Positions 1 through 10,685 of a DNA stretch of 64,000 nt are shown here, piece after piece. How positions within the stretch are numbered: position 1 is the first letter of the stretch; each line of letters opens with the position of its first letter. The notes beneath the pieces are model-generated. The model worked only from the letters and a program-made list of their open reading frames with translations, searched no databases and was not told the DNA's origin. Source of the stretch: Actinoallomurus sp963799975 (GTDB lineage Bacteria > Actinomycetota > Actinomycetes > Streptosporangiales > Streptosporangiaceae). Made by a program: the position numbers and the translations under genes. The stretch is taken from the NCBI GenBank assembly GCA_963799975.1, contig CAWCZF010000008.1:124001-188000 (forward strand), given 5' to 3'.

Positions 1-215
1 CCAAGGCCAAGCAGGTGAAGGTTGCTCGCCGGCTGAAGTACAACAGCGGCGGGACTGACCTTGACCGTCTGCGCGGCGAGCTGGGCGTCAACCAGAACTC
101 GCAGGATGACCATGACCCCTACGACGACGACTCGTCGTACGAGGACCTCGCAGACCGCTATGCGGACTACGCCGAGGACCACGACGAGAGCGACGGTAAG
201 AGCACGGCGAAGTAG
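1..215 (+). CDS. DUF3073 family protein (3' part; gene starts before the window)
   Basis: The reading frame is open to the left edge. The residues before the first in-window GTG (K-A-K-Q) match the conserved start of the actinobacterial DUF3073 family, which opens with a Gly-Arg-rich stretch followed by AKAKQ-K-VAR, so only a few N-terminal codons are missing. The visible part has the basic KVARRLKY segment, then DLDRLRGELG, then a very acidic Asp/Tyr/Glu-rich tail ending in STAK. It is a small soluble protein of unknown function. The family is commonly found near purM/purF in actinobacteria, as here. A strong hairpin follows 78 bases downstream. Family assignment is by remembered sequence pattern. 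Confidence 0.85.
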   Translation, partial: KAKQVKVARRLKYNSGGTDLDRLRGELGVNQNSQDDHDPYDDDSSYEDLADRYADYAEDHDESDGKSTAK

Positions 216-292
216 CCGTCTCTCGGGTATTTGAGGTCGGTCCCCAATGCGGTGCAGGGACAGATCTCAGGGGGTCGTGCTGAGAGCATGAT

Positions 293-331
293 CGCAGAAC
301 GTTCCCGCCACCCCGGCGGGAACGTTCTGCG
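293..331 (+). terminator. Perfect 17-bp hairpin terminator after DUF3073
   Basis: Bases 293-309 and 315-331 are exact reverse complements around a 5-base loop, and the downstream arm is followed by TTTG. This is the strongest hairpin in the left part of the window and fits an intrinsic terminator for the DUF3073 gene. Confidence 0.85.
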
Positions 332-811
332 TTTGTCGGCACGCCCGGTCTGCCGAGCGACCGGTCCGCCGAGCGGCCGAGGCCGCGTCGGTGGCGCATG
401 AGCGGCCGCGGAGCCGCGCACTCGCCGGGCCCGCGAGCCGTGCTGCGGCCGCCGGGGCCGGGCGAGGACGCGAAATCCGGAGCCCGAGCGCGAGAGCCGG
501 AGCCCGAGCCGGACAGGAAGCCAGAAAGACAGAGCCGGGACGCGAGCCGGTGCACGGAGCCGGGGGCAAGGGCCGGGGTCAGGGCGGGCGTTTCGTCCGG
601 GTGGGCGGATCCGGCGCGGGGCCTCCAGTGTGAAACCGCTCACAGCCGTCCCAGGCGTGCAGCCCACCCCAAAATATGCAGTGAAATGCCTTAAATTGCC
701 GTGTTTCGCGCGTTAAGCGATGCGCAATTACCCCTCCCCATCAGCGAATTTCTCGGGTTAGGCTTACTCAAGTCGAAGTCTGTAAGATCGCGAGTCAGGG
801 GGGCGCGAGCG
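332..811. other. 480-base gap with no convincing gene
   Basis: The GC-rich part (about 340-620) has overlapping open frames on both strands, but all have Arg/Pro/Ala-rich translations without recognisable domains, typical of chance frames in 75% GC DNA. Bases 660-790 are clearly less GC-rich and probably hold the promoter of the secreted-protein gene that starts at 812. I see no RNA gene here. Confidence 0.5.
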
Positions 812-1489
812 ATGCGGGCATGGCGTGGCTGGATCGCCGCGGCGCTGCTGATCGCGCTCGCCCTCACCGGCGGCCCGGACGCGCTCGACATGACGCCGCC
901 CGCCACCCAGGCCGCCGCCCTCGGAACGACCGGAACCAACGAGTACACCGCCGCCGAGAACACCGGGGCCAACGCGGCCGCCACGAACGCGACCGCCACG
1001 AACGGCACCGCCCGGACCACGGCGAACGGGACCGTCACCGCGAACGGCACTGCCCGGACCACCGCGAACGGCACTGCCCGGACCACCGCGGTCGAGACCG
1101 CTGACACCGCCTGGACCGCCGGGGCCACCGCCGACGAGATCGGCGGGATCGCCGCGTACGAAACCGCCGGGACCCCGAGGATCATCGGGGTCACGGCGGA
1201 CAGGACTGCCGGGGACAACGCACTCAGCGCGCCCAGGGCGGGGTCGGCTCCTGGGGAAACGGGCGTCCAGGCGAGGGACGACGCCCCGCAGCGGGTCGGC
1301 GATGGGCACGTCTACCGGCATCTGCGGCTCGCCGCGCTTCCGCCGTCGCCGCAGACCGCCGCGCCCGCGCCCGTCAAGGGTCTGGCACGGTCTACGCCCG
1401 TCGCCGCATCGACCACCGTCACCGACGCGGGCGGGCCGCCGCGTCTCGGTGCGTGCTCGCCCGAGGCGCTCCAGACGTTCCGCTGTTGA
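812..1489 (+). CDS. Secreted Thr/Ala-rich repeat protein, function unknown
   Basis: I chose ATG 812 because it follows a purine-rich stretch and begins a signal peptide: a basic start (MRAWRGW) and a hydrophobic core (IAAALLIALALTGG). The longer frame from 701 only adds a non-hydrophobic stretch. Residues of roughly 40-100 are low-complexity Thr/Ala/Asn/Gly with imperfect tandem copies of a TANGTART-like unit, visible in the DNA at about 995-1090. The C-terminal part is more ordered and ends with a Cys pair (GACS and TFRC), which could form a disulfide outside the cell. I do not recognise the family. The codon pattern suggests a real gene, but the repeat makes homology calls unreliable. Confidence 0.55.
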   Translation: MRAWRGWIAAALLIALALTGGPDALDMTPPATQAAALGTTGTNEYTAAENTGANAAATNATATNGTARTTANGTVTANGTARTTANGTARTTAVETADTAWTAGATADEIGGIAAYETAGTPRIIGVTADRTAGDNALSAPRAGSAPGETGVQARDDAPQRVGDGHVYRHLRLAALPPSPQTAAPAPVKGLARSTPVAASTTVTDAGGPPRLGACSPEALQTFRC

Positions 1490-1647
1490 GCACCGGCGGG
1501 GACCTGGTCGTTGACCGTCGCCCTCGTCATCGTAAAATAGGGCGAATTGTCGTCGATTAAATGGCCCGTCCCTGTCCGTGTCGGCGCGATGACGCGCCTC
1601 GCTTCTAGCAATGTCAAGGCCCCATGGACGCACAGAAAGGCTGCGCC

Positions 1648-2247
1648 ATGCAGTCGCTGATCGACAATGCCCGCACCTTTCCCGAGCGAGCCAGCACCGA
1701 CCAGCGTACGGACCTCGGGCGGCTCGCCGACGGGCAGCGCCCCGAGGCGCTGTTCATCGCGTGTTCCGACTCACGCGTGGTGCCCGCGCTGATCACCGGC
1801 GCCGGTCCCGGCGAACTCTTCGAGCTGCGCACGGCGGGCAACATCGTGCCCGTACACGACACGGAACGTTCCTTCGGCGAGGCCGCCACGATCGAGTTCG
1901 CCGTCGAGGTCCTCGGGGTCGAGAACATCGTCGTCTGCGGACACTCGCACTGCGGCGCGGTGACCGCGCTGGTCAGCGGCAATCCCGACACCCCGCAGGC
2001 GGTGCGGCGATGGCTGGCCGACACCGAGCCGCACGACGAGACGCGCGACGCGGTCGATCTTCACGACGGCGCCGCGCTGACGTCGGCGGTGCAGCGGCAT
2101 GTCCTCGTCCAGATGGACCGGCTGCGCGGGTACCCATCCGTCGCGCGCCGGCTGGCCAAAGGCCGGCTGAGCATCCACGGCTGGTACTACACGATCGACA
2201 CAGGCGTGGTCAGCGCCCTGCACGAAGGGGCATTCCACCCGCTCTAG
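1648..2247 (+). CDS. Beta-class carbonic anhydrase
   Basis: This enzyme interconverts CO2 and bicarbonate with a zinc ion. The zinc ligands and catalytic dyad of the beta class are visible: ACSDSRV near the N-terminus (Cys, Asp, Arg) and the GHSHCGAV motif (His and Cys). RTAGNIV and the C-terminal HGWYYTIDTG are also typical. The length (199 residues) is normal for the family. ATG 1648 is preferred over the in-frame ATG at 1624 because GAAAGG lies 7 bases upstream and because the family usually begins MQ-LI--AR. The gene is followed by a SulP transporter on the same strand, which suggests bicarbonate supply or pH control. Confidence 0.93.
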   Translation: MQSLIDNARTFPERASTDQRTDLGRLADGQRPEALFIACSDSRVVPALITGAGPGELFELRTAGNIVPVHDTERSFGEAATIEFAVEVLGVENIVVCGHSHCGAVTALVSGNPDTPQAVRRWLADTEPHDETRDAVDLHDGAALTSAVQRHVLVQMDRLRGYPSVARRLAKGRLSIHGWYYTIDTGVVSALHEGAFHPL

Positions 2248-2421
2248 CCGCAAATCCGCGCTGGTGAGGGCGGCCCGCACCCGGCCAGGCCACGGTGCGA
2301 GCCCACCCCCGGCCAGGCGCGAGCACGCTCAAAGCGCGGGCACCGCCCGCGACCCGTCCGCGGCCGACCCGCGGGCGCACCCTCCCGCCGCCAGTCCCAT
2401 CCACGAGCCTGAAGGTGAGAG

Positions 2422-3873
2422 ATGGAACTCCTCTCGGCACGTCAGACACTGTCGCGCGACGTCCTCGCGTCCGTGGTCGTCTTCCTCGTCGCTCTGCCGC
2501 TCTGCATCGGCGTGGCCGTCGCATCCGGCGTACCGCCAGAGCTCGGCCTGGTCACCGGCATCGTCGGCGGGCTCGTCGCGGGCGCGCTGCCCGGCAGCAG
2601 CCTCCAGGTCAGCGGCCCGGCGGCCGGTCTGACCGTGCTCGTGTACGAGGCGGTGCACGAGCACGGCCTGCGCGCGCTCGGGGTCATCGTGCTGGCCACC
2701 GGGCTCATCCAGCTCGCGATGGGCGCGCTGCGGTTAGGACGCTGGTTCCGGGCGATCTCGATCTCCGTCGTGCAGGGCATGCTCGCCGGCATCGGCCTCG
2801 CGCTGGTGTTCGGGCAGGTGCACACGCTGTTCGACGGCCGATCGCCCGGCGCGGCGCTGGCCAACCTGCGGGCGCTGCCCGGGCTCCTGGCCGACTCGGC
2901 GCGCGACACCTCCGCGCTCGCGGCCGGCGGCGTCGGAGCGGGCACGCTCGCCGTGCTGGTCTGCTGGCGCTTCGCACCGCGACGGCTGCGTACGGTGCCG
3001 GCGGCGCTCGCCGCGGTCGCCCTCGCCACCCTGGTCACCGCCGTACTGGACCTGCCCGTACGGCGCATCGAGGTGAACGGCCTGGTCAACGCGCTGCGGC
3101 CGCCGACCGACCTGAGCGGCCTCGCGAACGTGAGCATGCTCGGCACCATCGTGGCGTTCGCGCTGATCGCCTCGGCCGAAAGCCTGTTCAGCGCCGCCGC
3201 GGTCGACCGGATGCACGACGGGCCACGTACGCACTACGACCGGGAGTTGATGGCGCAGGGCGTCGGCAACACGGTCTGCGGCCTGCTCGGCGCGCTCCCG
3301 ATGACCGCCGTCATCGTACGCAGCGCGACGAACGTCCAGGCCGGGGCGCGTACGAAGCTGTCGCGGATCCTGCACGGCGGCTGGCTGCTGGCGTTCGCGG
3401 TCGCGGCGCCGGCCGCGCTGGGCGTGATCCCGGTCACCGCGCTGGCCGCGGTCCTCGTGCACGCGGGCTGGAAGCTGCTCGCGCCGCGCGACGTCGGGCG
3501 GCTGTGGCGTACGGAACGGGGCGAGGCCCTCGTGCTGCTCGGCACCACGGCGGCGATCGTGGTGACGAACCTGTTCGAGGGCGTCCTGATCGGCATCCTG
3601 CTCGCGGTCGCCAAGACGGCGTGGGACGTCTCGGAGATCCACGTGGACGTACGCGAGGACGGCGAGGGGCCGATCGAGATCAGGCTCACCGGCAACGCGA
3701 CGTTCCTGCGCCTGCCGCGGGTACTCGACACCCTGGAGGCGATTCCGCGCGGCCGGCCGGTCGAGGTCGACCTGTCCGGCCTGCGCCACCTCGACCACGC
3801 GTGCCGTACGGCACTGCTCGCGTGGGCGGCACGGCACGACGACACGCCTGTGAAGGTGCGCGTCGCGGGCTAG
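2422..3873 (+). CDS. SulP-family inorganic anion transporter
   Basis: A 483-residue integral membrane protein with about ten to twelve hydrophobic segments and the SulP signature near the N-terminus (LPLCIGVAVASGVPPELGL and the following GSSLQVSGPAAG). The C-terminal 80 residues are soluble and look like a shortened STAS domain (VEVDLSGLRHLDHACRTAL). Members move sulfate, bicarbonate or other anions. With a carbonic anhydrase 174 bases upstream on the same strand, bicarbonate is the likeliest substrate, but this is inferred from context only. The start ATG follows an AAGGTGAGAG ribosome site. The stop overlaps the convergent YdcF-like gene by 4 bases. Confidence 0.92.
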   Translation: MELLSARQTLSRDVLASVVVFLVALPLCIGVAVASGVPPELGLVTGIVGGLVAGALPGSSLQVSGPAAGLTVLVYEAVHEHGLRALGVIVLATGLIQLAMGALRLGRWFRAISISVVQGMLAGIGLALVFGQVHTLFDGRSPGAALANLRALPGLLADSARDTSALAAGGVGAGTLAVLVCWRFAPRRLRTVPAALAAVALATLVTAVLDLPVRRIEVNGLVNALRPPTDLSGLANVSMLGTIVAFALIASAESLFSAAAVDRMHDGPRTHYDRELMAQGVGNTVCGLLGALPMTAVIVRSATNVQAGARTKLSRILHGGWLLAFAVAAPAALGVIPVTALAAVLVHAGWKLLAPRDVGRLWRTERGEALVLLGTTAAIVVTNLFEGVLIGILLAVAKTAWDVSEIHVDVREDGEGPIEIRLTGNATFLRLPRVLDTLEAIPRGRPVEVDLSGLRHLDHACRTALLAWAARHDDTPVKVRVAG

Positions 3874-4544
3874 CGGGGAGTCTGGAGGGCGCGGCCGATG
3901 CCGGGCTCGCGCGGGCCGAGGAAGCGCGGGTCCGGACGCACCGCCAGGTCATAGACGGCCTTCAGCGCGGCGGGGAGTTCGCGCAGGTCCGAGGCGATGG
4001 TGGCGATCGGCGCGTACGGCCGGCTGTCGTCGCCGACGCCGCGTGCGTCGATGCCGACCGCACGGCACAGGGTGAGGGCGCGCGGCAGGTGGAAGCGCTG
4101 GGTGATGAGGGTCGCGCGGGAGACGCCGAAGATCTTCTTGGCACGTACGCAGGAGTCCCACGTGTCGAAACCGGCGTAGTCGAGCACGATCCGTCCCGGC
4201 GGCACGCCCTGGCGGATGAGGTAGTCGCGCATCACCACGGGTTCGTTGTAGTGGGCGCGGCTGTTGTCGCCGGTGACGAGGAGCACCTGCACCTTGCCCC
4301 GCAGGTAGAGGTCGAGGCCGAGTTCGAGGCGGCCGAGGAGCATCGGCGACGGCTCACCCTGGGGCGCGCCCGCGCCGAAGACGATGCCGACGTCGGTGGC
4401 CGGGACACGGCCGGCGCTCGCGCGGTAGCGGCCCGAGCTGACGTACATCCAGCCGAGCGGCAGCAACAGGGCGTAGACGCCGAGGGCGCACAGCACCGCC
4501 AGCGGGGTACGGCAGCGCCACAGGCCGCGCACGAACGTGCCCAC
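3870..4544 (-). CDS. YdcF/SanA-like DUF218 membrane-anchored protein
   Basis: This 224-residue protein has one N-terminal transmembrane segment (about residues 14-36) and a DUF218 domain. DUF218 motifs are visible: IVFGAGAP, then LLVTGDNS, then the acid-rich NEPVVMRDYL and the RAKKIFGVSRATLITQRFHL segment. Relatives (SanA, ElyC, YdcF) act at the envelope, some in lipid-carrier or peptidoglycan metabolism or as S-adenosylmethionine-binding proteins. The exact role here is unknown. It lies upstream of purM on the same strand but 3' of it in transcription order, so it could be the last gene of the purF-purM unit. Confidence 0.85.
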   Translation of the reverse strand: MGTFVRGLWRCRTPLAVLCALGVYALLLPLGWMYVSSGRYRASAGRVPATDVGIVFGAGAPQGEPSPMLLGRLELGLDLYLRGKVQVLLVTGDNSRAHYNEPVVMRDYLIRQGVPPGRIVLDYAGFDTWDSCVRAKKIFGVSRATLITQRFHLPRALTLCRAVGIDARGVGDDSRPYAPIATIASDLRELPAALKAVYDLAVRPDPRFLGPREPGIGRALQTPR

Positions 4545-4584
4545 ATCGATTAGGGACGCGGGCCGGCGGACGGGAGTTCCCTGG

Positions 4585-5607
4585 TCAGGCGAATCTCACC
4601 GTGCCGGAGCCCGGCACGACCTCGCCGAGCACCTGGGTCTGCACCCCGCGCTCGGCGAGCAGCCGCAGCGCGGCGTCGGTGTGCGGCGCACCGACGATGG
4701 CGGCCATCCCGACGCCCATGTTGAACGTCTTCTCCATCTCGGCGCGCGGGACCCGGCCGTAGGACTCCAGCACCGTGAAGATCGGCGGCGGCGCCCAGCG
4801 GGCGAGCACGGCGTCGCAGGAGGACGGCAGGGAGCGGGCGAGGTTCGCGGCGAACCCGCCGCCGGTGATGTGGGCGTACGCGTGCACGTCGGACGCGGCG
4901 GCGAGGGCCAGGCAGTCCTTGGCGTAGATCCGGGTCGGCGTGAGGAGTTCTTCGCCGAGCGTCTGGCCGAGCTCGGGCAGGACCATCTCCAGCGACAGCT
5001 CGGTCTCCTGGATCAGGTGGCGTACGAGGGAGTAGCCGTTGGCGTGGACGCCGGACGAGGCGAGGCCCAGCACCACGTCACCGGGCGCGACGCGCTCGGG
5101 TCCGAGCAGGCGCGCGGCCTCCACGACGCCCGTACCGGCCCCGGCGAGGTCGAACTCATCGGGTTCGAGCAGGCCGGGATGCTCGGCGGTCTCGCCGCCG
5201 ACGAGCGCGCAGCCGGCCATCGCGCAGCCCTCCGCGATGCCGCCGACCAGGGCCGCGACCCGCTCGGGCACGACCCGGCCGCAGGCGATGTAGTCGGTCA
5301 TGAACAACGGCTCGGCACCGCACACGACGAGATCGTCGACGACCATGCCGACCAGGTCCTGCCCGATCGTGTCGTAGCTGCCGAGCCGGCGGGCGAGGTC
5401 GACCTTCGTGCCGACGCCGTCGGTGGAGGTGGCGAGCAGCGGGCGCTCGAACCGCCGGATCGCGGAGATGTCGAACAGGCCCGCGAAGCCGCTGGCGTCG
5501 TGGACCACCTCGGGTCGCCGCGCGCGTGCCAGGTGCTCGCGCATGAGCCGGACCGCCCGGTCACCGGCGTCGATGTCGACGCCGGCGGCCTCGTAGGAGG
5601 TGCTCAC
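4585..5607 (-). CDS. purM: Phosphoribosylformylglycinamidine cyclo-ligase (AIR synthetase)
   Basis: PurM closes FGAM to aminoimidazole ribonucleotide using ATP in purine synthesis. The N-terminal YEAAGVDIDAGD, the DGVGTKV loop, GQDLVGMVVDDL and the VGGETAEHPG motif are all present. The length of 340 residues is normal. Its start overlaps the stop of purF by 4 bases, so translation is probably coupled. It is fully intact. Confidence 0.98.
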   Translation of the reverse strand: MSTSYEAAGVDIDAGDRAVRLMREHLARARRPEVVHDASGFAGLFDISAIRRFERPLLATSTDGVGTKVDLARRLGSYDTIGQDLVGMVVDDLVVCGAEPLFMTDYIACGRVVPERVAALVGGIAEGCAMAGCALVGGETAEHPGLLEPDEFDLAGAGTGVVEAARLLGPERVAPGDVVLGLASSGVHANGYSLVRHLIQETELSLEMVLPELGQTLGEELLTPTRIYAKDCLALAAASDVHAYAHITGGGFAANLARSLPSSCDAVLARWAPPPIFTVLESYGRVPRAEMEKTFNMGVGMAAIVGAPHTDAALRLLAERGVQTQVLGEVVPGSGTVRFA

Positions 5608-7040
5608 TTACGTGTCTCCTCAAGCAGGTGCTTGCCGCGCGCGTCCTCGGCGACGTCGATGGGGTAGATCCCGTCGAAGCAGGCGCGGCAGAGGCGTTCG
5701 GCGGGCACATGCGTCGCGGCGATCAGCTCGCCGAGAGAGACGTAGCCGAGCGAGTCGGCGCCGAGGGATTCGCGGATCTCCTCGACCGAGAGGTTGCCGG
5801 CGATCAGCTCGGCGCGGGTGGCGAAGTCGATGCCGTAGAAGCAGGGCCACGACACGGGCGGGCTGGAGATGCGGACATGCACCTCTTCCGCACCGGCCTC
5901 GCGGAGCATCTTCACGATCGCCCGCTGGGTGTTGCCGCGCACGATCGAGTCGTCCACGACGATCAGGCGCTTGCCCGCGATGGCCTCGCGCAGCGGGTTG
6001 AGCTTGAGCCGGATGCCGAGTTGGCGGATGGTCTGCGACGGCTGGATGAAGGTACGGCCGACATAGGAGTTCTTCACGAAGCCCTGGCCGTACGGGATGC
6101 CGGACTCCTCGGCGTACCCGATCGCGGCGGGCGTGCCGGACTCGGGCGTCGGGATGACCAGATCCGCGTCGACGGGGTGCTCGCGCGCGAGCCGTCGGCC
6201 GACGTCGACGCGGGTCGCCTGCACGCTGCGACCGGCGATCGAGGTGTCGGGCCGTGCCACGTAGACGTATTCGAACAGGCAGCCCTTCGGTGACGGCTCG
6301 GCGAAGCTCGTGGAGCGCACGCCGTCTTCGTCGATGGCGATCAGCTCGCCGGGCTCGACCTCGCGTACGAAGGTGGCCCCGACGATGTCGAGGGCGGCCG
6401 TCTCGGAGGCGACCACCCAGCCGTGGTCGAGCCGCCCGAGCACGAGCGGGCGTATCCCCTGCGGGTCGCGCGCGGCGTAGAGCGTGCGCTCGTCCATGAA
6501 GACGAGGGAGAACGCGCCGCGTACGAGCGGCAGGACCTCCATCGCGGACTTCTCGACGCCGTTCGCCCCCGTGCACAGGAGGGCGGTGAGCACCTCGGTG
6601 TCGGTGGTGGCGCCGAGTTCGCCGGGGCGCAGGCGTGCGGCGAGCTCACGCGTGTTGATGAGGTTGCCGTTGTGCCCGAGGGCGAGGCTGCCCTCGTCGG
6701 TGGCGCGGAACGTCGGCTGGGCGTTCTCCCAGACGCTGGAGCCGGTCGTGGAGTAGCGGCAGTGTCCGACGGCGATGTGCCCGCGCAGGGTGCCCAGGAC
6801 CGACTCCTCGAAGACCTGGGCGACCAGGCCCATGTCCTTGAACACGAGGATGCGCGCCCCGTCGCTCACCGCGATGCCGGCCGATTCCTGGCCGCGGTGT
6901 TGCAGGGCGTAGAGCCCGAAATAGGCGAGTTTGCTGACCTCCTCCCCGGGCGCCCAGACTCCGAAGACACCACAGGCGTCCTGTGGGCTGTGATCATGGG
7001 GGTCGAGGTCGTGGGTCAGTCGTCCGTCTCCGTTCGACAC
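5604..7040 (-). CDS. purF: Amidophosphoribosyltransferase
   Basis: PurF makes phosphoribosylamine from PRPP and glutamine, the first step of purine synthesis. The nucleophilic Cys of the glutaminase domain is in QDACGVFGVW after a short propeptide. The GLYALQHRGQES motif and the PRPP-binding loop (IVVDDSIVRGNT) follow. GTG 7040 is chosen as start because the propeptide NGDGRLTHDLDP then matches those of other actinobacterial PurF proteins. A longer frame up to 7157 exists but runs over the ribosome site of the divergent gene. Near the C-terminus are Cys residues (CFYGIDF, LCRACFDGIYP) of the type that bind an Fe-S cluster in Bacillus-type PurF. Confidence 0.97.
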   Translation of the reverse strand: MSNGDGRLTHDLDPHDHSPQDACGVFGVWAPGEEVSKLAYFGLYALQHRGQESAGIAVSDGARILVFKDMGLVAQVFEESVLGTLRGHIAVGHCRYSTTGSSVWENAQPTFRATDEGSLALGHNGNLINTRELAARLRPGELGATTDTEVLTALLCTGANGVEKSAMEVLPLVRGAFSLVFMDERTLYAARDPQGIRPLVLGRLDHGWVVASETAALDIVGATFVREVEPGELIAIDEDGVRSTSFAEPSPKGCLFEYVYVARPDTSIAGRSVQATRVDVGRRLAREHPVDADLVIPTPESGTPAAIGYAEESGIPYGQGFVKNSYVGRTFIQPSQTIRQLGIRLKLNPLREAIAGKRLIVVDDSIVRGNTQRAIVKMLREAGAEEVHVRISSPPVSWPCFYGIDFATRAELIAGNLSVEEIRESLGADSLGYVSLGELIAATHVPAERLCRACFDGIYPIDVAEDARGKHLLEETRK

Positions 7041-7156
7041 GTTGCCCAGTGTAGGCGGTGACCTGGGCTCCCTGGCGCGCGACCGGCGCGCCGCCGTCTC
7101 TGCGGACGCCCGATCCCCCACCATGGAGAGCCGGAGGGGCCCGGGGGGGACGGTCA

Positions 7157-7528
7157 ATGGCGTATCGACAATCGGTGGAGTATCCGCCGCAGCGGCAACA
7201 GGGGCTGGGCGTCGCCGCGCTCGTCCTCGGCGTCACCGCGGCCGTCACACTGGTGCTGTGCGGCCTCGGTGCGGTCGTCGCGGTCGCCGGGATCGTCCTC
7301 GGCATCGTCGCGATGATGCGCGACAACGGCCGCGGAATGGCGATCGCCGGGCTCGCCCTGTCGATCGTGACGCTGGTCGCCGCGGTGGGCCTGGGCGCCT
7401 GGTTCTTCGGCCGCGTCTCACCGTGTACGAGCCAGGCGCGCTATCCGACCAAGGCCGATCGCGATCACTGCCTGGAGAACCGCGTGCCGTTCTTCCACGC
7501 CACTTCGGCCCCGTCGGGCGGCCGCTGA
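7157..7528 (+). CDS. Small DUF4190-like two-TM membrane protein
   Basis: ATG 7157 is chosen because a GGGGGGGA run lies about 6 bases upstream; the frame extends back to 7058 without support. The 123-residue protein starts with a short polar tail ending in QRQQGLGVAALVLG, followed by two hydrophobic helices separated by MMRDNGRGMAIAGL. This layout is that of DUF4190, a small membrane domain common in actinobacteria. The tail after the second helix carries two Cys residues and probably faces outside. Function is unknown. It is divergent from purF. Confidence 0.8.
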   Translation: MAYRQSVEYPPQRQQGLGVAALVLGVTAAVTLVLCGLGAVVAVAGIVLGIVAMMRDNGRGMAIAGLALSIVTLVAAVGLGAWFFGRVSPCTSQARYPTKADRDHCLENRVPFFHATSAPSGGR

Positions 7529-7558
7529 CCACGCCCCGCCTCCACCACGGCGCGGCCC

Positions 7559-8970
<1,412 letters not shown>

Positions 8971-8974
<4 letters not shown>

Positions 8975-9423
8975 CGGCCCCGCTCCCCGTACGGCCGGAT
9001 GGGCAGCAGGCCCGACAGGTCGGCCCGCTCTCCGCTCGCACTGATCCGGTCGCGCGCCCGCGCCCAGGTCAGCCGGCCGGTGGCCAACAGGACCCAGGTA
9101 CGCGCGTCGGTCTCGATGACGTTGGGCGGTGTGCCGCGCGTGTGCCGCGGGCCCTCGACGCACTGCACGGCGGCGTACGGCGGGACGCGTACCTCGACCG
9201 AGCGGCCCGGCGAGTCGGCGGCGAGCCGGTCGAGGAGGAGCCGTACGGCGAGCCGCGCCGCGGGGCGTACCGGATCCTGCCCTGCCTCGTACGCGGTGAG
9301 TACGGCGTCGACGAGGGCGGCTTCGAGCTGACTGGCGGGCGGCGGCGGGTCGCCGGTGCGTCCGGACTCGGCGAGCTGGGCTTCGAGCGCGGCGCGCAGC
9401 CGCTCGGGAGATGGTCGTGCCAT
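8971..9423 (-). CDS. Sterol carrier family protein (MDMPI C-terminal-like)
   Basis: This 150-residue protein begins MARPSPERLR and has the pattern VRVPPYAAVQCVEG followed by PNVIETDARTWVLLATGR, which matches the small actinobacterial family annotated as sterol carrier proteins, related to the C-terminal domain of mycothiol-dependent maleylpyruvate isomerase-like proteins. The ligand is unknown. The family often sits near purF in actinobacteria. Its stop overlaps the start of the kinase gene, so the two are probably co-translated. ATG 9423 is chosen by the family start; a longer frame to 9933 would run through the promoter of the divergent protease. Confidence 0.82.
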
Positions 9424-9565
9424 GGCGCATCGACGGTACCCGCTTCCCGGATGCCGAAGGCCATTCGGCGGATCTTGTTGCTGTGGGCAGCGGGGCCATG
9501 GGAGATTTTTCCGTATCGCGTCGGCCGGTACGGCCCGCGACCCCCCGAACCCGAGGAGTGTCCCC

Positions 9566-10675
9566 ATGCGGGTCCCCCGACGACTGCTCGCCGCCTGCAC
9601 CGCGGTCGCGTGCGCTGCCTTACCGCTTTCCGGAGCGGTCGCCACACCGCGCGTCGCGGTCACCGCGGCGGCGGCCGGCGGGGTGCAGGGCCAGTACATC
9701 GTCACGGTCAAGCACCCGAGCCTCGTCTCGCACGTGATCGGGTTCCCGACGCTGCACCGCTTCACCGACGGATTCGCCGCCCGGCTGTCGGCCGCCCAGT
9801 TGGAGCGCGTTCGGCGCGACCCGGACGTGGCCGCGATCGAGCAGGACCAGATCATGAGGATCGACACGACGCAGCACAGCCCGACCTGGGGGCTGGACCG
9901 GATCGACGAGCACGTGCTGCCGCTGTCGCACACCTACTCCTACACGCACACCGGCTCCGGTGAGAACGCGTACGTCATCGACACGGGCATCGACACCAGC
10001 CTCGCCGAGTTCGGCGGCCGCGCGGACACGGTGTACGGCGACGCGGACTGCAACGGGCACGGGACGCACGTGGCCGGCATCATCGGCTCGAAGTCCTACG
10101 GCGTGGCCAAGAGCGTGCACCTGCACGCCGTGCAGGTGCTCGACTGCGACGGGTCCGGCGCGACGTCCGACGTCATCGCGGGCGTCAACTGGGTGCGTAC
10201 GCACCACGGGTCACGCTCGGTCGCCAACCTCTCGCTCGGCGGCTCGAAGTCGACCGCGCTGAACAACGCGGTCACCGCCCTGTCCAAGTCGGGCGTCTTC
10301 GTCGCGGTGGCGGCGGGCAACGACAACAAGAGCGCCTGCTCCGGCTCACCGGCCAGCGCCGGGAGCGTCGAGGCGGCCGCGGCGAGTTCGTCCGGCGACA
10401 AGCGCGCGTCCTTCAGCGACTACGGCTCGTGCGTCGACGTCTACGCGCCCGGCGTGGACATCAAGTCGACCTACCTCGGCGGCACCGCGACCCTGAGCGG
10501 CACCTCGATGGCCTCGCCGTTCGTCGCGGGCGTCGCGGCGCTCTACAAATCGGCGCACGGCCAGTCCTCGTTCGGCACGATCCAGAAGTGGATCACCGCG
10601 CACGCCACCAACAACCAGATCAAGGGCAACAAGTCCGGCACGCACAACCGGCTGCTCAACAAGGCCACGCTCTAG
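9566..10675 (+). CDS. Secreted subtilisin-like serine protease (peptidase S8)
   Basis: ATG 9566 has GAGGAG 7 bases upstream and starts a classical signal peptide of about 30 residues. An I9-type propeptide follows (GQYIVTVKHPS to VAAIEQDQIM). The catalytic triad is intact: Asp in AYVIDTGID, His in NGHGTHVAGI and Ser in GTSMASPFVAG. Two Cys pairs probably form disulfides. At 369 residues it is a minimal proteinase-K-like subtilase with no C-terminal extra domain, so it should be released to the medium. A strong terminator follows, so it is likely a single-gene unit. Confidence 0.96.
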   Translation: MRVPRRLLAACTAVACAALPLSGAVATPRVAVTAAAAGGVQGQYIVTVKHPSLVSHVIGFPTLHRFTDGFAARLSAAQLERVRRDPDVAAIEQDQIMRIDTTQHSPTWGLDRIDEHVLPLSHTYSYTHTGSGENAYVIDTGIDTSLAEFGGRADTVYGDADCNGHGTHVAGIIGSKSYGVAKSVHLHAVQVLDCDGSGATSDVIAGVNWVRTHHGSRSVANLSLGGSKSTALNNAVTALSKSGVFVAVAAGNDNKSACSGSPASAGSVEAAAASSSGDKRASFSDYGSCVDVYAPGVDIKSTYLGGTATLSGTSMASPFVAGVAALYKSAHGQSSFGTIQKWITAHATNNQIKGNKSGTHNRLLNKATL

Positions 10676-10685
10676 GCCTGCGGCG

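Noticed and set aside
391..694. Several short open frames on both strands in the first kilobase
   Set aside because: Overlapping frames with Arg/Pro-rich translations in very GC-rich DNA, no ribosome sites or domains.
2295..4553. A 752-residue plus-strand frame across SulP and the YdcF-like gene
   Set aside because: It is an Arg/Gly-rich shadow; both overlapping genes have clear family motifs in other frames.
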